Shown here: positions 18,172 through 26,608 of the stretch, in pieces
How positions within the stretch are numbered: the stretch's first letter is position 1
Layout: each line of letters starts with the position of its first letter
NCBI RefSeq assembly: GCF_044755465.1
Contig: NZ_JBIVRB010000001.1
Location: 1-64,000 of the forward strand
Origin: Peterkaempfera sp044755465
GTDB taxonomy: Bacteria > Actinomycetota > Actinomycetes > Streptomycetales > Streptomycetaceae
Reading direction: 5' to 3'
Length of the DNA stretch: 64,000 nt
Made by a program: the position numbers and the translations under genes
Notes under the pieces: model-generated
What the model was told of the DNA's origin: nothing
The model's input: the letters and a program-made list of their open reading frames with translations, nothing else
Database searches by the model: none

Positions 18172-18786
18172 ATGCAGTCCGACCGCCCGACCCGCGCAGC
18201 CGCCTCCGCAGCCTCCCGGCCGGTGGGGCGCGGCCCGAAGGTACGGGCCGCCGTCCTCGCCGCGACGCTCACCGAGCTGGCCGAGACGGGGTACGCCGCG
18301 CTGACCGTCGACAACGTCGCCCAGCGGGCCGGGGTCCACAAGACCACCGTCTACCGGCGCTGGCAGGACCGCGAGACCCTGGTGGTCGCCGCACTGACCG
18401 AGCACATCGCGGCGGACATCCCGATCCCCGACACCGGTGCGGTGGAGACCGACCTCCGGCTGCTCGCCCGGGGACTCATCGGCTGGGCCACCAGCCCGTC
18501 CGGCCGGGCCGTGCTCTCGGTGATGCTCTCCGACGCGATCCGCCTGCCGGAGGTCGCCGAGGCCCGGCGGCACATCTTCGAGGACCGCGTCCGGCGGGCC
18601 GCGCCGGTGATCGTCCGCGCCGTCGAGCGGGGCGAGCTCCCGGGCGGCACCGACCCCGCCGAGGTGGTCCGGACGCTCGCCGCCCCCGTCTACTTCCAGC
18701 TGCTGATCACCGGCGAACCGCTCGACGAGGCCGCCGCCGACCGGGCGGCCCGGATCGCCCTGGCCGCCGCCCGCGCGACCCCCTGA
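18172..18786 (+). CDS. TetR-family transcriptional regulator
   Basis: The protein is 204 aa from ATG 18172, which follows AGGAG at 5 nt. Upstream in-frame starts would put the operator inside the coding region. The N-terminal HTH is typical (VRAAVLAATLTELAETGYAALTVDNVAQRAGVHKTTVYRRWQDRETLV, about residues 22-66). The C-terminal domain resembles TetR_C_11/33-type ligand pockets. It probably represses itself and the divergent AhpD-like gene through the AGTTGCAAT palindrome. The inducer is unknown. Confidence 0.92.
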   Translation: MQSDRPTRAAASAASRPVGRGPKVRAAVLAATLTELAETGYAALTVDNVAQRAGVHKTTVYRRWQDRETLVVAALTEHIAADIPIPDTGAVETDLRLLARGLIGWATSPSGRAVLSVMLSDAIRLPEVAEARRHIFEDRVRRAAPVIVRAVERGELPGGTDPAEVVRTLAAPVYFQLLITGEPLDEAAADRAARIALAAARATP

Positions 18787-18822
18787 CCCCGGCCGACCAG
18801 TGACCAGGCAACCGGGCGGGCC

Positions 18823-19152
18823 TCAGGCGGCGACGCCCAGCAGGCCGTCCAGCCCGATCAGCCGCAGTACGCCGGCGGGCTGCTCCTGCACCCCCAGCAG
18901 CACCGGCGCCGCACCGCCGCCCACCGTCTGCCTGCGGCGCAGCTCGACCAGGAAGTGCAGCCCGGCGGAGTCCATGAACGGCACCCCGCGCAGATCCACC
19001 CGCAGCGGCCCGCCCGCCTGCGGCAGCCGGGCCGGCAGGCCGTCCAGCAGGCCGTCCAACAGCGGCCGGGTGTCGTGGTCGATCTCCCCGACCAGGGTGA
19101 GCACCGTGCATCCGGCCCGGTGGTCGAGCGTGGCGGTGAGGGTCTGACGCAC
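18823..19152 (-). CDS. STAS-domain anti-sigma-factor antagonist
   Basis: The protein is 109 aa. GTG 19152 is preferred over GTG 19158 because AGGGG then lies 9 nt away. The sequence is a single STAS domain: VLTLVGEIDHDTRPLL, LRVDLRGVPFMDSAGLHFLVELRR, with the phosphorylatable Ser in MDSAGL. Such proteins release sigma factors by binding anti-sigma kinases. No partner kinase or sigma gene is nearby. It is convergent with the tetR gene. Confidence 0.88.
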   Translation of the reverse strand: MRQTLTATLDHRAGCTVLTLVGEIDHDTRPLLDGLLDGLPARLPQAGGPLRVDLRGVPFMDSAGLHFLVELRRRQTVGGGAAPVLLGVQEQPAGVLRLIGLDGLLGVAA

Positions 19153-19376
19153 GTGCACCGGCCCCTTCGCGGGTCGAAGGCCCGGCGGCACGCGGCACGG
19201 ACCCGGGTCGGGCCCCCGACGAGGGCCTGTACCGATCCACCGTGCCATCGCCGCCCGGGTTCCCGCCAGCGGTGTGGGCCGCCCGGCGCGTGAACATCCC
19301 GTGCCGAAAAGCACACGGCCGGTGCGGCACTCGCGCGGCGGCGGCACGGCTCCGGGGACCGGACTACGGTACGGGG

Positions 19377-20252
19377 ATGGACGACGCACAGGCTCTCGAA
19401 CTCATCCCGCGCACCCGCACCGACGACCTGCTCACCTGGTGCGCCACGGACGGGCGCGAGGTGGCCGAGCGGCCGCTGCGCATCGTGCTCACCCTGCTGG
19501 AGCTGACCGGCTGCCGACTGCGCGACGGCTGGCCGGAGGTGTCCGCCAAGGAGCTGGACCAGCTGCTGTACGAGCTGCTGCCGCTGACCGCCGACGCGGA
19601 GGGCGACGGACACCAGGCGTACCTGGACGCGCTGGCCGCCGTCCTCGACCACCAGCGGGCCGCCAAGCGCCTCAACGCCAAGCGGCACGCCCGGCTGCGC
19701 GAGGAACTGGAAGCGCTCGGTGCCGGGTTCCCGCTGGTCATGCGGCTGCCGGGCCGGCTGACCTGGCCCCGGCTGTATGCGATGCTGCTGCACGCCGACG
19801 GCGTGGACACCACCGACGCGGGCGCCGTACGGGCCTGGCTGGACGCCTTCCGGCAGCGCGGCGAGGACGGCCGGGCGGCGGCCTGGGCCGGGCTGCCGCA
19901 GCTGGTGGTGGCCGAGGAGGAGCACGGCCGCCCGCAGGCCTGGGACCGCACCCGGCTGATCACCCTCGGCATGTCCACCGAGAACGCCCGGCTGCTGCTC
20001 GGCAACCGGCTGCTGGAGCGGGTGTACCGCTCGCTCTCCGCCCTGGTCGCCGCCGGGCAGAGCCTGCCGCCGGAGCTCGGCCATGACGTGGAGCGCTACG
20101 GGGAGCTGGTCGCGGACGAGGCGGTGCGGCTGCTGGGCGAGTGGACGGTGCCGGGGCTGCCCGCGCTGCTCCGCGCCGACTACGCCGACCTGGCCCCCGA
20201 GCCGGGCCAGGCCGAGCTGGACGGGTACCTGACCGCCGCCGACCGGGCCTGA
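19377..20252 (+). CDS. Conserved hypothetical protein
   Basis: The protein is 291 aa, all-helical in appearance and Leu/Ala/Arg-rich, with no signal or membrane segment. ATG 19377 lacks an SD and TACGGT (19365-19370) ends 6 nt upstream, so it is a candidate leaderless gene. Features include a basic RAAKRLNAKRHARLREEL segment near residue 95. I do not recognise a family. It ends 41 bp before the convergent DinB gene. Confidence 0.7.
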   Translation: MDDAQALELIPRTRTDDLLTWCATDGREVAERPLRIVLTLLELTGCRLRDGWPEVSAKELDQLLYELLPLTADAEGDGHQAYLDALAAVLDHQRAAKRLNAKRHARLREELEALGAGFPLVMRLPGRLTWPRLYAMLLHADGVDTTDAGAVRAWLDAFRQRGEDGRAAAWAGLPQLVVAEEEHGRPQAWDRTRLITLGMSTENARLLLGNRLLERVYRSLSALVAAGQSLPPELGHDVERYGELVADEAVRLLGEWTVPGLPALLRADYADLAPEPGQAELDGYLTAADRA

Positions 20253-20293
20253 GCCGGGCCCGACCCGGCCGGGCGCGGCGGCCCGGACCGGGG

Positions 20294-20872
20294 TCAGGCG
20301 CTCTGCTTGGCCCTGTCCTCGCCCAGCTGCCGGGTGGTGTTGGCCCCGTCCAGCGCCTCCCGGATCAGGTCGGCGTGCCCGCAGTGGTGCGCCGTCTCCC
20401 GGAGCAGGTGCAGCAGGATGCGGCGAGCGGACCAGTACTGCCGCTCCGGCGGGCTCCACGGGAACTCGGGGAGCGGGATCTGCTGGTCCAGGTCGGGCAG
20501 CGTCGCGACGGCCGCCTCGGTCTCCCGGGCCGCCGCCGCGTAGTCGTCGATCAGACCGGCCAGGGTCTGGTCCTCCGCCATGCGGTGTTGGTCCCCGTTC
20601 AGCATCCCGTCGGGCAGGCTGCCGTCCTGGCGCGTCATCACATGCATCCAGGCCCGCTCGCAGTGGGCGACATGGCGCAGCAGGCCGCCAAGGGTCAGCT
20701 CGCTCACGGTGGTGCGGCGCGCCGCCTCCGCGTCACCGATCCCCCGGACGGTGACCAGCAGGGTGTTCCGCTGCTCCGCCAGCATCCGGAGCAGCTCGTC
20801 GCGCTCCCCGGCCGGGGCGGGCGGGGTCTGGGTGCCGGGGGTCTGGGTGCCGGGGGTCTGGTCGCTGGTCAT
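20294..20872 (-). CDS. DinB-family protein (DUF664-like)
   Basis: The protein is 192 aa. ATG 20872 follows GGAAAGGA with about 7-nt spacing. After a short Pro/Thr tail with a PGTQT repeat, the four-helix DinB pattern is clear: RDELLRMLAEQRNTLLVTV, LGGLLRHVAHCERAWMHVM, then ARRILLHLLRETAHHCGHADLIREAL. The His residues in VAHCE and ETAHHCGH are the usual metal ligands. Actinobacterial members include mycothiol- or bacillithiol-dependent transferases. The substrate here is open. Confidence 0.88.
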   Translation of the reverse strand: MTSDQTPGTQTPGTQTPPAPAGERDELLRMLAEQRNTLLVTVRGIGDAEAARRTTVSELTLGGLLRHVAHCERAWMHVMTRQDGSLPDGMLNGDQHRMAEDQTLAGLIDDYAAAARETEAAVATLPDLDQQIPLPEFPWSPPERQYWSARRILLHLLRETAHHCGHADLIREALDGANTTRQLGEDRAKQSA

Positions 20873-21079
20873 GCGTTGGTCCTTTCCGCTGTCCGTTGGG
20901 ATCACCATAGGAGGCAATGCGGTCAGGATCGGTCCGCAATAGGTCCGCGAGCGGAACGGGGAGCGGAACGGGATTCGAGACGGCTCCGGCCGGTGGGCGC
21001 GGGGCCCGGAGCGGACGTTCTAGGGTCGGTGCGGAAGCAGATGTCGCACGGCGCGTGAGCGCGGACAGGGAGGCGCACG

Positions 21080-21382
21080 ATGGCGAGGATTCCGACGGCG
21101 GCGGTGGCGGCGGCCGGGCTGGTCGGCGGCTACGGCGTGGCGCGGTGGACCAGGAAGCGGCCGCTGGGCGGGGTCGCGCTGGCCGCGGCGGGGGCGGTGG
21201 CGGCCCGGCAGTGGCAGCGGCAGACCGGTACGGCGGGCGCGGCGGCGCTCACCGGCCTCTATGCGGCGGCGTTCGCCGGTTCGCACCCGCTGGCCAAGAA
21301 GGTGGGCGCCTGGCCCTCGGTCTTCGCGGTGTCCGGCGCGATGGCGCTGGCCTCCTACGTGGTGGCGGACCGGCGCGGCTGA
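21080..21382 (+). CDS. Small Ala/Gly-rich membrane protein
   Basis: The protein is 100 aa. ATG 21080 has GGGAGG 7 nt upstream. Three short hydrophobic segments are visible (residues 7-20, 30-42 and about 52-95 with breaks), with a basic loop WTRKRP. No family is recognised. A strong terminator follows, shared with the convergent M23 peptidase gene. Confidence 0.72.
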   Translation: MARIPTAAVAAAGLVGGYGVARWTRKRPLGGVALAAAGAVAARQWQRQTGTAGAAALTGLYAAAFAGSHPLAKKVGAWPSVFAVSGAMALASYVVADRRG

Positions 21383-21402
21383 CCGGGCCGTCCGATGGGC
21401 AG

Positions 21403-21447
21403 GCCGACGGCCCCGGCGTCGGGGGGATGATCGCCGGGGCCGTCGGC
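21403..21447. terminator. Bidirectional terminator, perfect 16-bp stem
   Basis: Arms 21403-21418 and 21432-21447 (GCCGACGGCCCCGGCG and its complement) pair fully around a 13-nt loop, between convergent genes. Confidence 0.88.
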
Positions 21448-21484
21448 GGCCGGGGGCTGCCGGAGCTTCGGAACCGCTGCCGGC

Positions 21485-22435
21485 TCAGGGGGTGAGGTCG
21501 TGCGACTGGAGCCACAGCTTGGGGTCGATCGGCGCGCCGCCGCCCGGCCGGACCTCCAGGTGCAGATGCGGCCCGGTGACATTGCCGGTGGCGCCGGACC
21601 GGGCGATGACGTCGCCGGCCCGCACCGCGCCGGACCCCTGGCCGATCGAGGACAGGTGGCAGTACCAGATCTCGGTGCCGTCGTGCAGCCGCTCGATGAC
21701 CCGGTACCCGTAGGCGCCGGACCAGCCCGCCGAGGTGACCGTGCCCGCGCCCAGCGCCTTGACGGCGGTGCCGGTCGGGACGGCGAAGTCCAGGCCGGTG
21801 TGCAGGTGGGACCAGTAGGAGCCGGCCTGCCCGAAGCCCGCCGTGAGGGTGTATCCGGAGACCGGCAGCACCAGGTCACCGAGGAGCGCGCGCTCGGCCT
21901 CGCGGGCGGCGCGCTCCGCCGCCGCCTTCTGCTGCCGGGCCTCCTCGGCCCGCTGGGCGGCGGCCTCCTTGGCGGCGGCCTCGCGGGCGGCCTGCTCCTG
22001 GACGGCGCGCTTGGCCTCGGCCTCGCGGGCGGCCTGCACCCGGGCGGTCTCCTCGGCGGCGGTGCGCTGGCTGTCGGCCTGCGCCTGGATACGGGCGGCC
22101 AGGGCCACGCCGGGGTCGGTGGCCTCGGCGAACGCCGTGCTCCGCGCGTCGTCGGCCTGCTCGGCGGTGGCGGTGGCGGCGTACGAGGTGAAGCCGGTCG
22201 TCCCCAGGGTGGCGGCCATCGCGGCGACGCCTATCACCGCGGAGGAGCCGATGCCGCCGCTGCGCTGCCTGGGCATCCGGTGGCGGCCGCGGTCCGGCTC
22301 GCCGCCGAAGCCGTCGGCCTGCGCGGGGATCTCGGGCCAGGGCTGCCCGGTCGGCCCGGTCGGCCCGGTCGCCCCGGAGAGTGTGGTGAGCGGCAGGGTC
22401 GAGGGCATGCCCTCGGAACGGTACGTCGACGCCAC
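21485..22435 (-). CDS. M23-family peptidoglycan endopeptidase under c-di-AMP riboswitch
   Basis: The protein is 316 aa with a GTG start at 22435 and GGAAAGGAG upstream. Residues 60-90 hold one hydrophobic membrane/signal segment. Residues about 95-190 are a long Ala/Glu/Arg coiled coil. The C-terminal LytM/M23 domain has HTGLDFAVPTGT (metal-ligand H and D) and the catalytic/ligand HLHLE near residue 293. M23 enzymes cut peptidoglycan cross-bridges. The 5' UTR carries a ydaO-type riboswitch, so expression is expected to fall when c-di-AMP is high, as is known for resuscitation-promoting and NlpC/P60 wall hydrolases in actinobacteria. Confidence 0.92.
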   Translation of the reverse strand: MASTYRSEGMPSTLPLTTLSGATGPTGPTGQPWPEIPAQADGFGGEPDRGRHRMPRQRSGGIGSSAVIGVAAMAATLGTTGFTSYAATATAEQADDARSTAFAEATDPGVALAARIQAQADSQRTAAEETARVQAAREAEAKRAVQEQAAREAAAKEAAAQRAEEARQQKAAAERAAREAERALLGDLVLPVSGYTLTAGFGQAGSYWSHLHTGLDFAVPTGTAVKALGAGTVTSAGWSGAYGYRVIERLHDGTEIWYCHLSSIGQGSGAVRAGDVIARSGATGNVTGPHLHLEVRPGGGAPIDPKLWLQSHDLTP

Positions 22436-22462
22436 GGCAGGCGCACTCCTTTCCTTCCCTCA

Positions 22463-22656
22463 CGCCTACCGGGTTAGCTGACGGGTTCGGAGCAGGAAGG
22501 TCTCCTACGGCTGCGGGGGCCTGCGGCCGTACCCGGGCGAGCGTCTGGTAACGCTCCGTCAGGGTGCGAACAGGTCCGCCGCCGCCGATTCACCCCAAGG
22601 AACGGTGGTTCCCCGGCTCCCGGACGCCGCCGTAACGGCGCCTCCAGGATTAGGCG
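22463..22656 (-). promoter_or_regulatory. c-di-AMP riboswitch (ydaO-yuaA class)
   Basis: Read on the minus strand, the element opens with CGCCTA (22656-22651) and closes with TAGGCG (22468-22463), which pair as P1. Between them are the conserved blocks GCCGGGGAACC, TTGGGGTGAATC and AACCCGTCAGCTAACCCGG. The order and spacing (about 194 nt) match the ydaO class. It lies 27 nt before the M23 start codon. Class assignment rests on recalled consensus; a covariance-model search would settle it. Confidence 0.92.
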
Positions 22657-22709
22657 TTGGCGCACGGTGCCGTCGTGGTACGGCGTTTGCGACCGCGCTG
22701 CGTTATCAA

Positions 22710-22738
22710 ACGTTAATCCCAGGCCGCCGCAATTCCAA
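22710..22738 (-). promoter_or_regulatory. Promoter of riboswitch-M23 transcript
   Basis: On the minus strand TTGGAA (22738-22733), a 17-bp spacer and TAACGT (22715-22710) sit about 54 bp before the riboswitch P1 stem. The predicted 5' UTR is about 270 nt. Confidence 0.55.
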
Positions 22739-22851
22739 GCCACTTGGGAAATGCAGACGGTCACATGAACGACGGAAGGGGTGATTTGTCGCGGTTGATG
22801 GGAAGCGCGGCACCGCTCCCCTCCCCAGGGTCAGGAGCCGGTCACCGTACG

Positions 22852-24417
22852 TCAGGTTCGGCCCGGTGCGGCGGCTCCGGACGCCGCCGGGTCCTCCGCC
22901 GTGAGCGGCATCGCGATGCTCTCCAGTCCGCGCCGCTCCGCCTTCACGCCCAGGAACAGCTCCACCACCCCGGCCGCGATCATCAGCGCCGCGCCGATGG
23001 CGAAGGCCACTGCGGTGTCGGTCGGCTTTCCGGTGCTCACCAGGTCGGCGAAGAGCAGCGGCCCGGAGATACCGCCGACCGCCGTGCCGACCGCGTAGAA
23101 GAACGCGATGGCCATCGCCCGGGTCTCCATCGGGAAGACCTCACTCACCGTGAGGTACGCCGAGCTGGCCCCCGCCGACGCGAAGAACAGCACCACCGTC
23201 CAGCAGAACGTCATGGTGAGCGCGGAGAGCACGCCGTGCTGGAACAGCAGCGCGGTGCCCAGCAGCAGCACCCCGGAGAGGATGTACGTGCCGGAGATCA
23301 TCGGTTTGCGGCCCACCGAGTCGAAGAATCCGCCGAGCAGCAGCGGCCCCAGGAAGTTGCCGACGCAGATGATCACGAAGTAGTAGCCGGTGTGGCCGTT
23401 GGGCACGTCGAAGAAGGTGTTCAGGATGGTGGCATACCCGAAGGTCACCGCGTTGTAGAGGAACGCCTGGCCGATGAAGAGCGCAAGGCCGAGCACGGTG
23501 CGGCCCGGGTAGAGCTTGATCACGGTGTGTGCGATGGTGATGAAGCCGATGCTGCGGCGCTGCCGGATGGTGATCGACTCGTCCGGTTCCGCCAGCGCCT
23601 GGTGCGTCTCCGCCTCGACGATCCGCTCGGCCTCCGCGACCACCTCCTCCGCCTCCCGGTCGCGGCCGTGGATGAACAGCCAGCGCGGGCTCTCCGGCAC
23701 ATGGCGCCGCACCAGCAGGATCACCAGCCCGAGCACCACGCCCAGGGCGAAGGCGACCCGCCAGCCGACGTTCACGGCCAGCAGCGAGGTGTTCAGCAGC
23801 GGCACCGAGATCAGCGCGCCGGCGCCCGCGCCGATCCAGAAGCTGCCGTTGATCACGATGTCGATCCGGCCCCGGTGGCGGCTCGGGATCAGCTCGTCGA
23901 TGGCGGAGTTGATCGCCGCGTACTCGCCGCCGATCCCGAAGCCGGTGAAGAAGCGGCAGAGGAAGAAGAACCAGGCCGTCCAGGAGACGGCGGTCAGCGC
24001 GGTCGCCGCCAGATAGAGGCAGAGGGTCAGCATGAACAGCTTCTTGCGGCCGTAGCGGTCGGTCAGCCACCCGAAGAAGAGCGCCCCGCTGCACGCCCCC
24101 GCCACGTACAGCGCGGCGGCCAGCCCGGAGACCTGGGCGGCACTGACGGCCAGGCCGCTGCCGGACTCGGAGAGTCGGCCGGCGATATTGCCGACGATGG
24201 TGACTTCCAGCCCGTCCAGAATCCAGACGGTGCCCAGGCCGATGATGATCCGCCAGTGCCAGCCGGACCACGGCAGCCGGTCCAGCCGGGCGGGGACCTT
24301 GGTACGGATGGTGCCGGTCTGCACGCCGCCACCGCGCCCGCCGCCACCGCCGCCCCCGGCCGGCGGCCCGTCCTCCGACGCACCCGCCCCGGTGTCCCTG
24401 CCTGCCGTGGAACTCAT
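22852..24417 (-). CDS. Major facilitator superfamily (sugar-porter-like) transporter
   Basis: The protein is 521 aa with about 12 membrane segments. Family signatures are present: DRYGRKK between helices 2 and 3, R-x-x-x-G-x-G-x-G-G-E-Y (RFFTGFGIGGEYAAINS), PESPRWLF before the central loop, and DSVGRKP in the second half. An N-terminal cytoplasmic tail includes a Gly run (residues 20-31). The substrate is not predictable; sugar, metabolite and inorganic-ion porters share this pattern. Hairpins at 24442-24466 and 24528-24549 lie upstream, so it probably has its own transcript. Confidence 0.88.
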   Translation of the reverse strand: MSSTAGRDTGAGASEDGPPAGGGGGGGRGGGVQTGTIRTKVPARLDRLPWSGWHWRIIIGLGTVWILDGLEVTIVGNIAGRLSESGSGLAVSAAQVSGLAAALYVAGACSGALFFGWLTDRYGRKKLFMLTLCLYLAATALTAVSWTAWFFFLCRFFTGFGIGGEYAAINSAIDELIPSRHRGRIDIVINGSFWIGAGAGALISVPLLNTSLLAVNVGWRVAFALGVVLGLVILLVRRHVPESPRWLFIHGRDREAEEVVAEAERIVEAETHQALAEPDESITIRQRRSIGFITIAHTVIKLYPGRTVLGLALFIGQAFLYNAVTFGYATILNTFFDVPNGHTGYYFVIICVGNFLGPLLLGGFFDSVGRKPMISGTYILSGVLLLGTALLFQHGVLSALTMTFCWTVVLFFASAGASSAYLTVSEVFPMETRAMAIAFFYAVGTAVGGISGPLLFADLVSTGKPTDTAVAFAIGAALMIAAGVVELFLGVKAERRGLESIAMPLTAEDPAASGAAAPGRT

Positions 24418-24527
24418 GCCCGGCCCTCCGCGATCGGCCCCCGGCCACCGGCCGCGCCGGTGGCCGCCGCTGTGGCCCGCACAGCTGCGGAGGGCGTCTG
24501 CCCCGGCCGTGCCGGAGCGACACCACG

Positions 24528-24549
24528 CCCCGGCGGGCCCCCGCCGGGG
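24528..24549 (-). terminator. Terminator hairpin after VOC gene
   Basis: A 9-bp stem CCCCGGCGG/CCGCCGGGG with a 4-nt loop lies 3 bp beyond the stop of the VOC gene. A second perfect 10-bp hairpin (24442-24466) lies between it and the MFS start. Confidence 0.6.
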
Positions 24550-24552
24550 GGC

Positions 24553-24900
24553 CTAACGCACCAGGCAGAACTCGTTTCCCTCCGGGTCCGACATCACCTG
24601 GAAGGCCCCCTGCTCGTCCGTCCGCACCCCGCCGACCGCCCGCGCGCCGGCCGCGAGCAGCTGCTCGCGGACCCGGTCGATGTCGGCCACGCCGATGTCC
24701 AGGTGCAGCCGGTTCTTCCGGTCCCCCCTGGGCTCCGGCACCCGCTGGAAGGCGATCCTCGGCTGCCCGTCCGGCGGGTCCACGTACGACCAGTCGGGCC
24801 CCCGGTCCACCGGACTCCCGCCGAGCACCGCCGCCCAGAACCGCACCAGCACGGCCGGCTCGGCGCAGTCGATCACCAGTTCCTCGATTCGCCCCAGCAC
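24553..24900 (-). CDS. VOC-family (glyoxalase-like) protein
   Basis: The protein is 115 aa from GTG 24900. The family normally begins just before I-E-E-L-V-I-D-C. TAGGTT (24913-24908) lies 7 nt upstream with no SD, so it looks leaderless. ATG 24933 would add 11 residues. The paired beta-alpha-beta-beta-beta halves are visible (PAVLVRFWAAVLGG, RLHLDIGVADIDRV, QVMSDPEGNEFCLV). Members include glyoxalases, dioxygenases and resistance proteins. The substrate is unknown. Confidence 0.82.
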   Translation of the reverse strand: MLGRIEELVIDCAEPAVLVRFWAAVLGGSPVDRGPDWSYVDPPDGQPRIAFQRVPEPRGDRKNRLHLDIGVADIDRVREQLLAAGARAVGGVRTDEQGAFQVMSDPEGNEFCLVR

Positions 24901-25107
24901 GCGCCCCAACCTACTGCCGCCACTCCCGGACATCGGGCCTGGCCGGTATTGGCCCACCTCGCCGGCGAGCCCGGGTGCCCGCCGACCCGGCCGCGCTCCC
25001 GGGCGGCGGCCAGGCCCTCGTTGCCGCCGACGATGGGTTCGCAGGTGAACCCGGCGAGGGCGGCGAAGACGTGGAGGGCGAGCCGACGCGGTGGTTATCC
25101 ATGGTTC

Positions 25108-25131
25108 CCTGAATTCAGGAGTACGTGTACT
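25108..25131. promoter_or_regulatory. Two abutting palindromes, probable CmtR operator
   Basis: CCTGAATTCAGG (25108-25119) is a perfect 12-bp palindrome and AGTACGTGTACT (25120-25131) is AGTAC/GTACT with a 2-bp centre. They cover the presumed -10 TACTGT (25128-25133), which lies 6 nt before GTG 25140. Confidence 0.65.
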
Positions 25132-25139
25132 GTCGTGCC

Positions 25140-25472
25140 GTGCTGACTGTTGCCTCCGACATCGAAGTGCTGGCCCGGTTCGGCCGCGCGCTCGCCGACC
25201 CGATCCGCTGCCGCATCCTGCTCGCCCTGCGCGACGCACCCGCCTACCCGGCCGACCTCGCCGACGCCCTCGGGATCTCCCGCACCCGGCTGTCGAACCA
25301 CCTCGCGTGCCTGCGTGACTGCGGGCTGGTCGTCACCGTCCCCGACGGCCGGCGTACCCGCTACGAGCTCGCTGACGAACGCCTCGGCCACGCGCTCGAT
25401 GACCTGCGCGCCGCCGTGGTCGCCGTCGAGACCGACCGCACCTGCCCGGACGCCGAGACGAAGTGCTGCTGA
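25140..25472 (+). CDS. cmtR: ArsR-family Cd/Pb sensor of CmtR type
   Basis: The protein is 110 aa from GTG 25140. This start places cysteines at 57 and 61 (HLACLRDCG, recognition helix) and 102, exactly the numbering of the Cd(II)/Pb(II) ligands of M. tuberculosis CmtR, plus C24 in DPIRCRIL and a CC tail. The winged helix is complete (YPADLADALGISRTRLSNHLACL). The gene is probably leaderless. The next gene starts 2 nt after the stop, so sensor and exporter are cotranslated. Metal should release it from the abutting palindromes upstream. Confidence 0.9.
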   Translation: MLTVASDIEVLARFGRALADPIRCRILLALRDAPAYPADLADALGISRTRLSNHLACLRDCGLVVTVPDGRRTRYELADERLGHALDDLRAAVVAVETDRTCPDAETKCC

Positions 25473-25474
25473 CC

Positions 25475-26188
25475 ATGTCCGCGGAGATGTCCATATCCCT
25501 CGGCCCCGGCCCGGCCCGGCGGGACGCGCTCACCCGCCGGATACGGCTGCTGGTCGCCGTGACCATCGCCTACAACGTCATCGAGGCGATCGTCGCCGTC
25601 ACCGCCGGGACGACCGCCTCCTCCACGGCCCTGATCGGCTTCGGCCTCGACTCGGCCATCGAGGTCTCCTCCGCCGCTGCGGTCGCCTGGCAGTTCTCCG
25701 CCCGCGAGCACACGGTCCGCGAAGCGCGGGAGAAGACCACCCTGCGGATCATCGCCGTCTCCTTCCTCGCGCTCGCCGCGTACGTCGCCGTCGACGCCGC
25801 CCGCGCCCTGGCCGGGACCGGCGAGGCCGAACGCTCCATCCCGGGCATCGTCATCGCGGCCCTGTCGCTGGCGGCGATGCCGTTCCTGTCGGCCGCTCAG
25901 CGCAAGGCCGGACGTGAACTCGGCTCCGCCAGCGCGGTCGCCGACTCCAAGCAGACGCTGCTGTGCACCTACCTGTCCGCCGTGCTGCTGATCGGCCTGG
26001 TCCTCAACGCCACGCTCGGCTGGTCCTGGGCCGACCCGGTCGCCGCGCTCGTCATCGCCGCCGTCGCGGTGAAGGAGGGCCGCGACGCCTGGCAGGGCAA
26101 GGGCTGCTGCGCCCCCACGGCTGCGGCGGTGCCGTCCGCCGGGCCGGACGCGTGCGGCTGCCGTGCCGGATGCGGCTGCCGCGACTGA
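25475..26188 (+). CDS. CDF-type cation efflux transporter
   Basis: The protein is 237 aa with about six hydrophobic segments. Residues typical of cation diffusion facilitators include TALIGFGLDSAIE (helix 2) and ADSKQTLLC (helix 5), with aspartates in the membrane, and WADPVAALVIAAVAVKEG (helix 6). The normal cytoplasmic CDF domain is missing. Instead the tail is Cys-rich (CCAP, CGCRAGCGCRD), which may bind metal. Coupling to cmtR (2-nt gap) points to Cd/Pb/Zn export. Confidence 0.85.
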   Translation: MSAEMSISLGPGPARRDALTRRIRLLVAVTIAYNVIEAIVAVTAGTTASSTALIGFGLDSAIEVSSAAAVAWQFSAREHTVREAREKTTLRIIAVSFLALAAYVAVDAARALAGTGEAERSIPGIVIAALSLAAMPFLSAAQRKAGRELGSASAVADSKQTLLCTYLSAVLLIGLVLNATLGWSWADPVAALVIAAVAVKEGRDAWQGKGCCAPTAAAVPSAGPDACGCRAGCGCRD

Positions 26189-26416
26189 CCTCCCCGACCC
26201 ACCACGGGCCCGACGTGACGGCTCCCTGCGCCTCCTCGCCGGCGTCCTCGACGGTGTCCGGGCCCCGGATCGGCCGCAGGCCCTGGCCGGGACCGCCGAC
26301 CTTGCTGCCGGTCCTTGAGCGGGGCGCGTCCCAGAGCGGATTCCCCATGCCCGTGTCCAGGCGCAGGGGCCCCGGGCCGCCGGGGTGGCGGGGTGGCGGC
26401 CCGGGGTGGGCGGGGG

Positions 26417-26608
26417 TCAGGCAGTGCGGTCGGCGAGGAGGGTGCCGCCGGTGGCCCAGTTGTCGGCCGGGAGCTCGTCGATGGTGACCCAGATGGACTC
26501 CGGCTTGACGCCGGTGATCCGGACGTACGCGTCGGTGAGCTCGCGGACGATCTCGCGCTTCTGCTCGGTGCTGCGGCCGGCGAGCTGCTTGACCTGGATG
26601 AGCGGCAT
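26417..26608 (-). CDS. 4-oxalocrotonate tautomerase-like protein
   Basis: The protein is 63 aa. ATG 26608 follows GAGGAG at about 7 nt. After Met removal Pro1 is the catalytic base. The fold signature PLIQVKQLAGRSTEQKREIV and VWVTIDELPADNW-type strand match the 4-OT family. Family members tautomerise or dehalogenate small acids as hexamers. No pathway partner is adjacent. Confidence 0.88.
   Translation of the reverse strand: MPLIQVKQLAGRSTEQKREIVRELTDAYVRITGVKPESIWVTIDELPADNWATGGTLLADRTA

Noticed and set aside
22744..25146. 800-codon + strand frame across the MFS region
   Set aside because: Gln/His/Arg-rich antisense shadow of the MFS and VOC genes.
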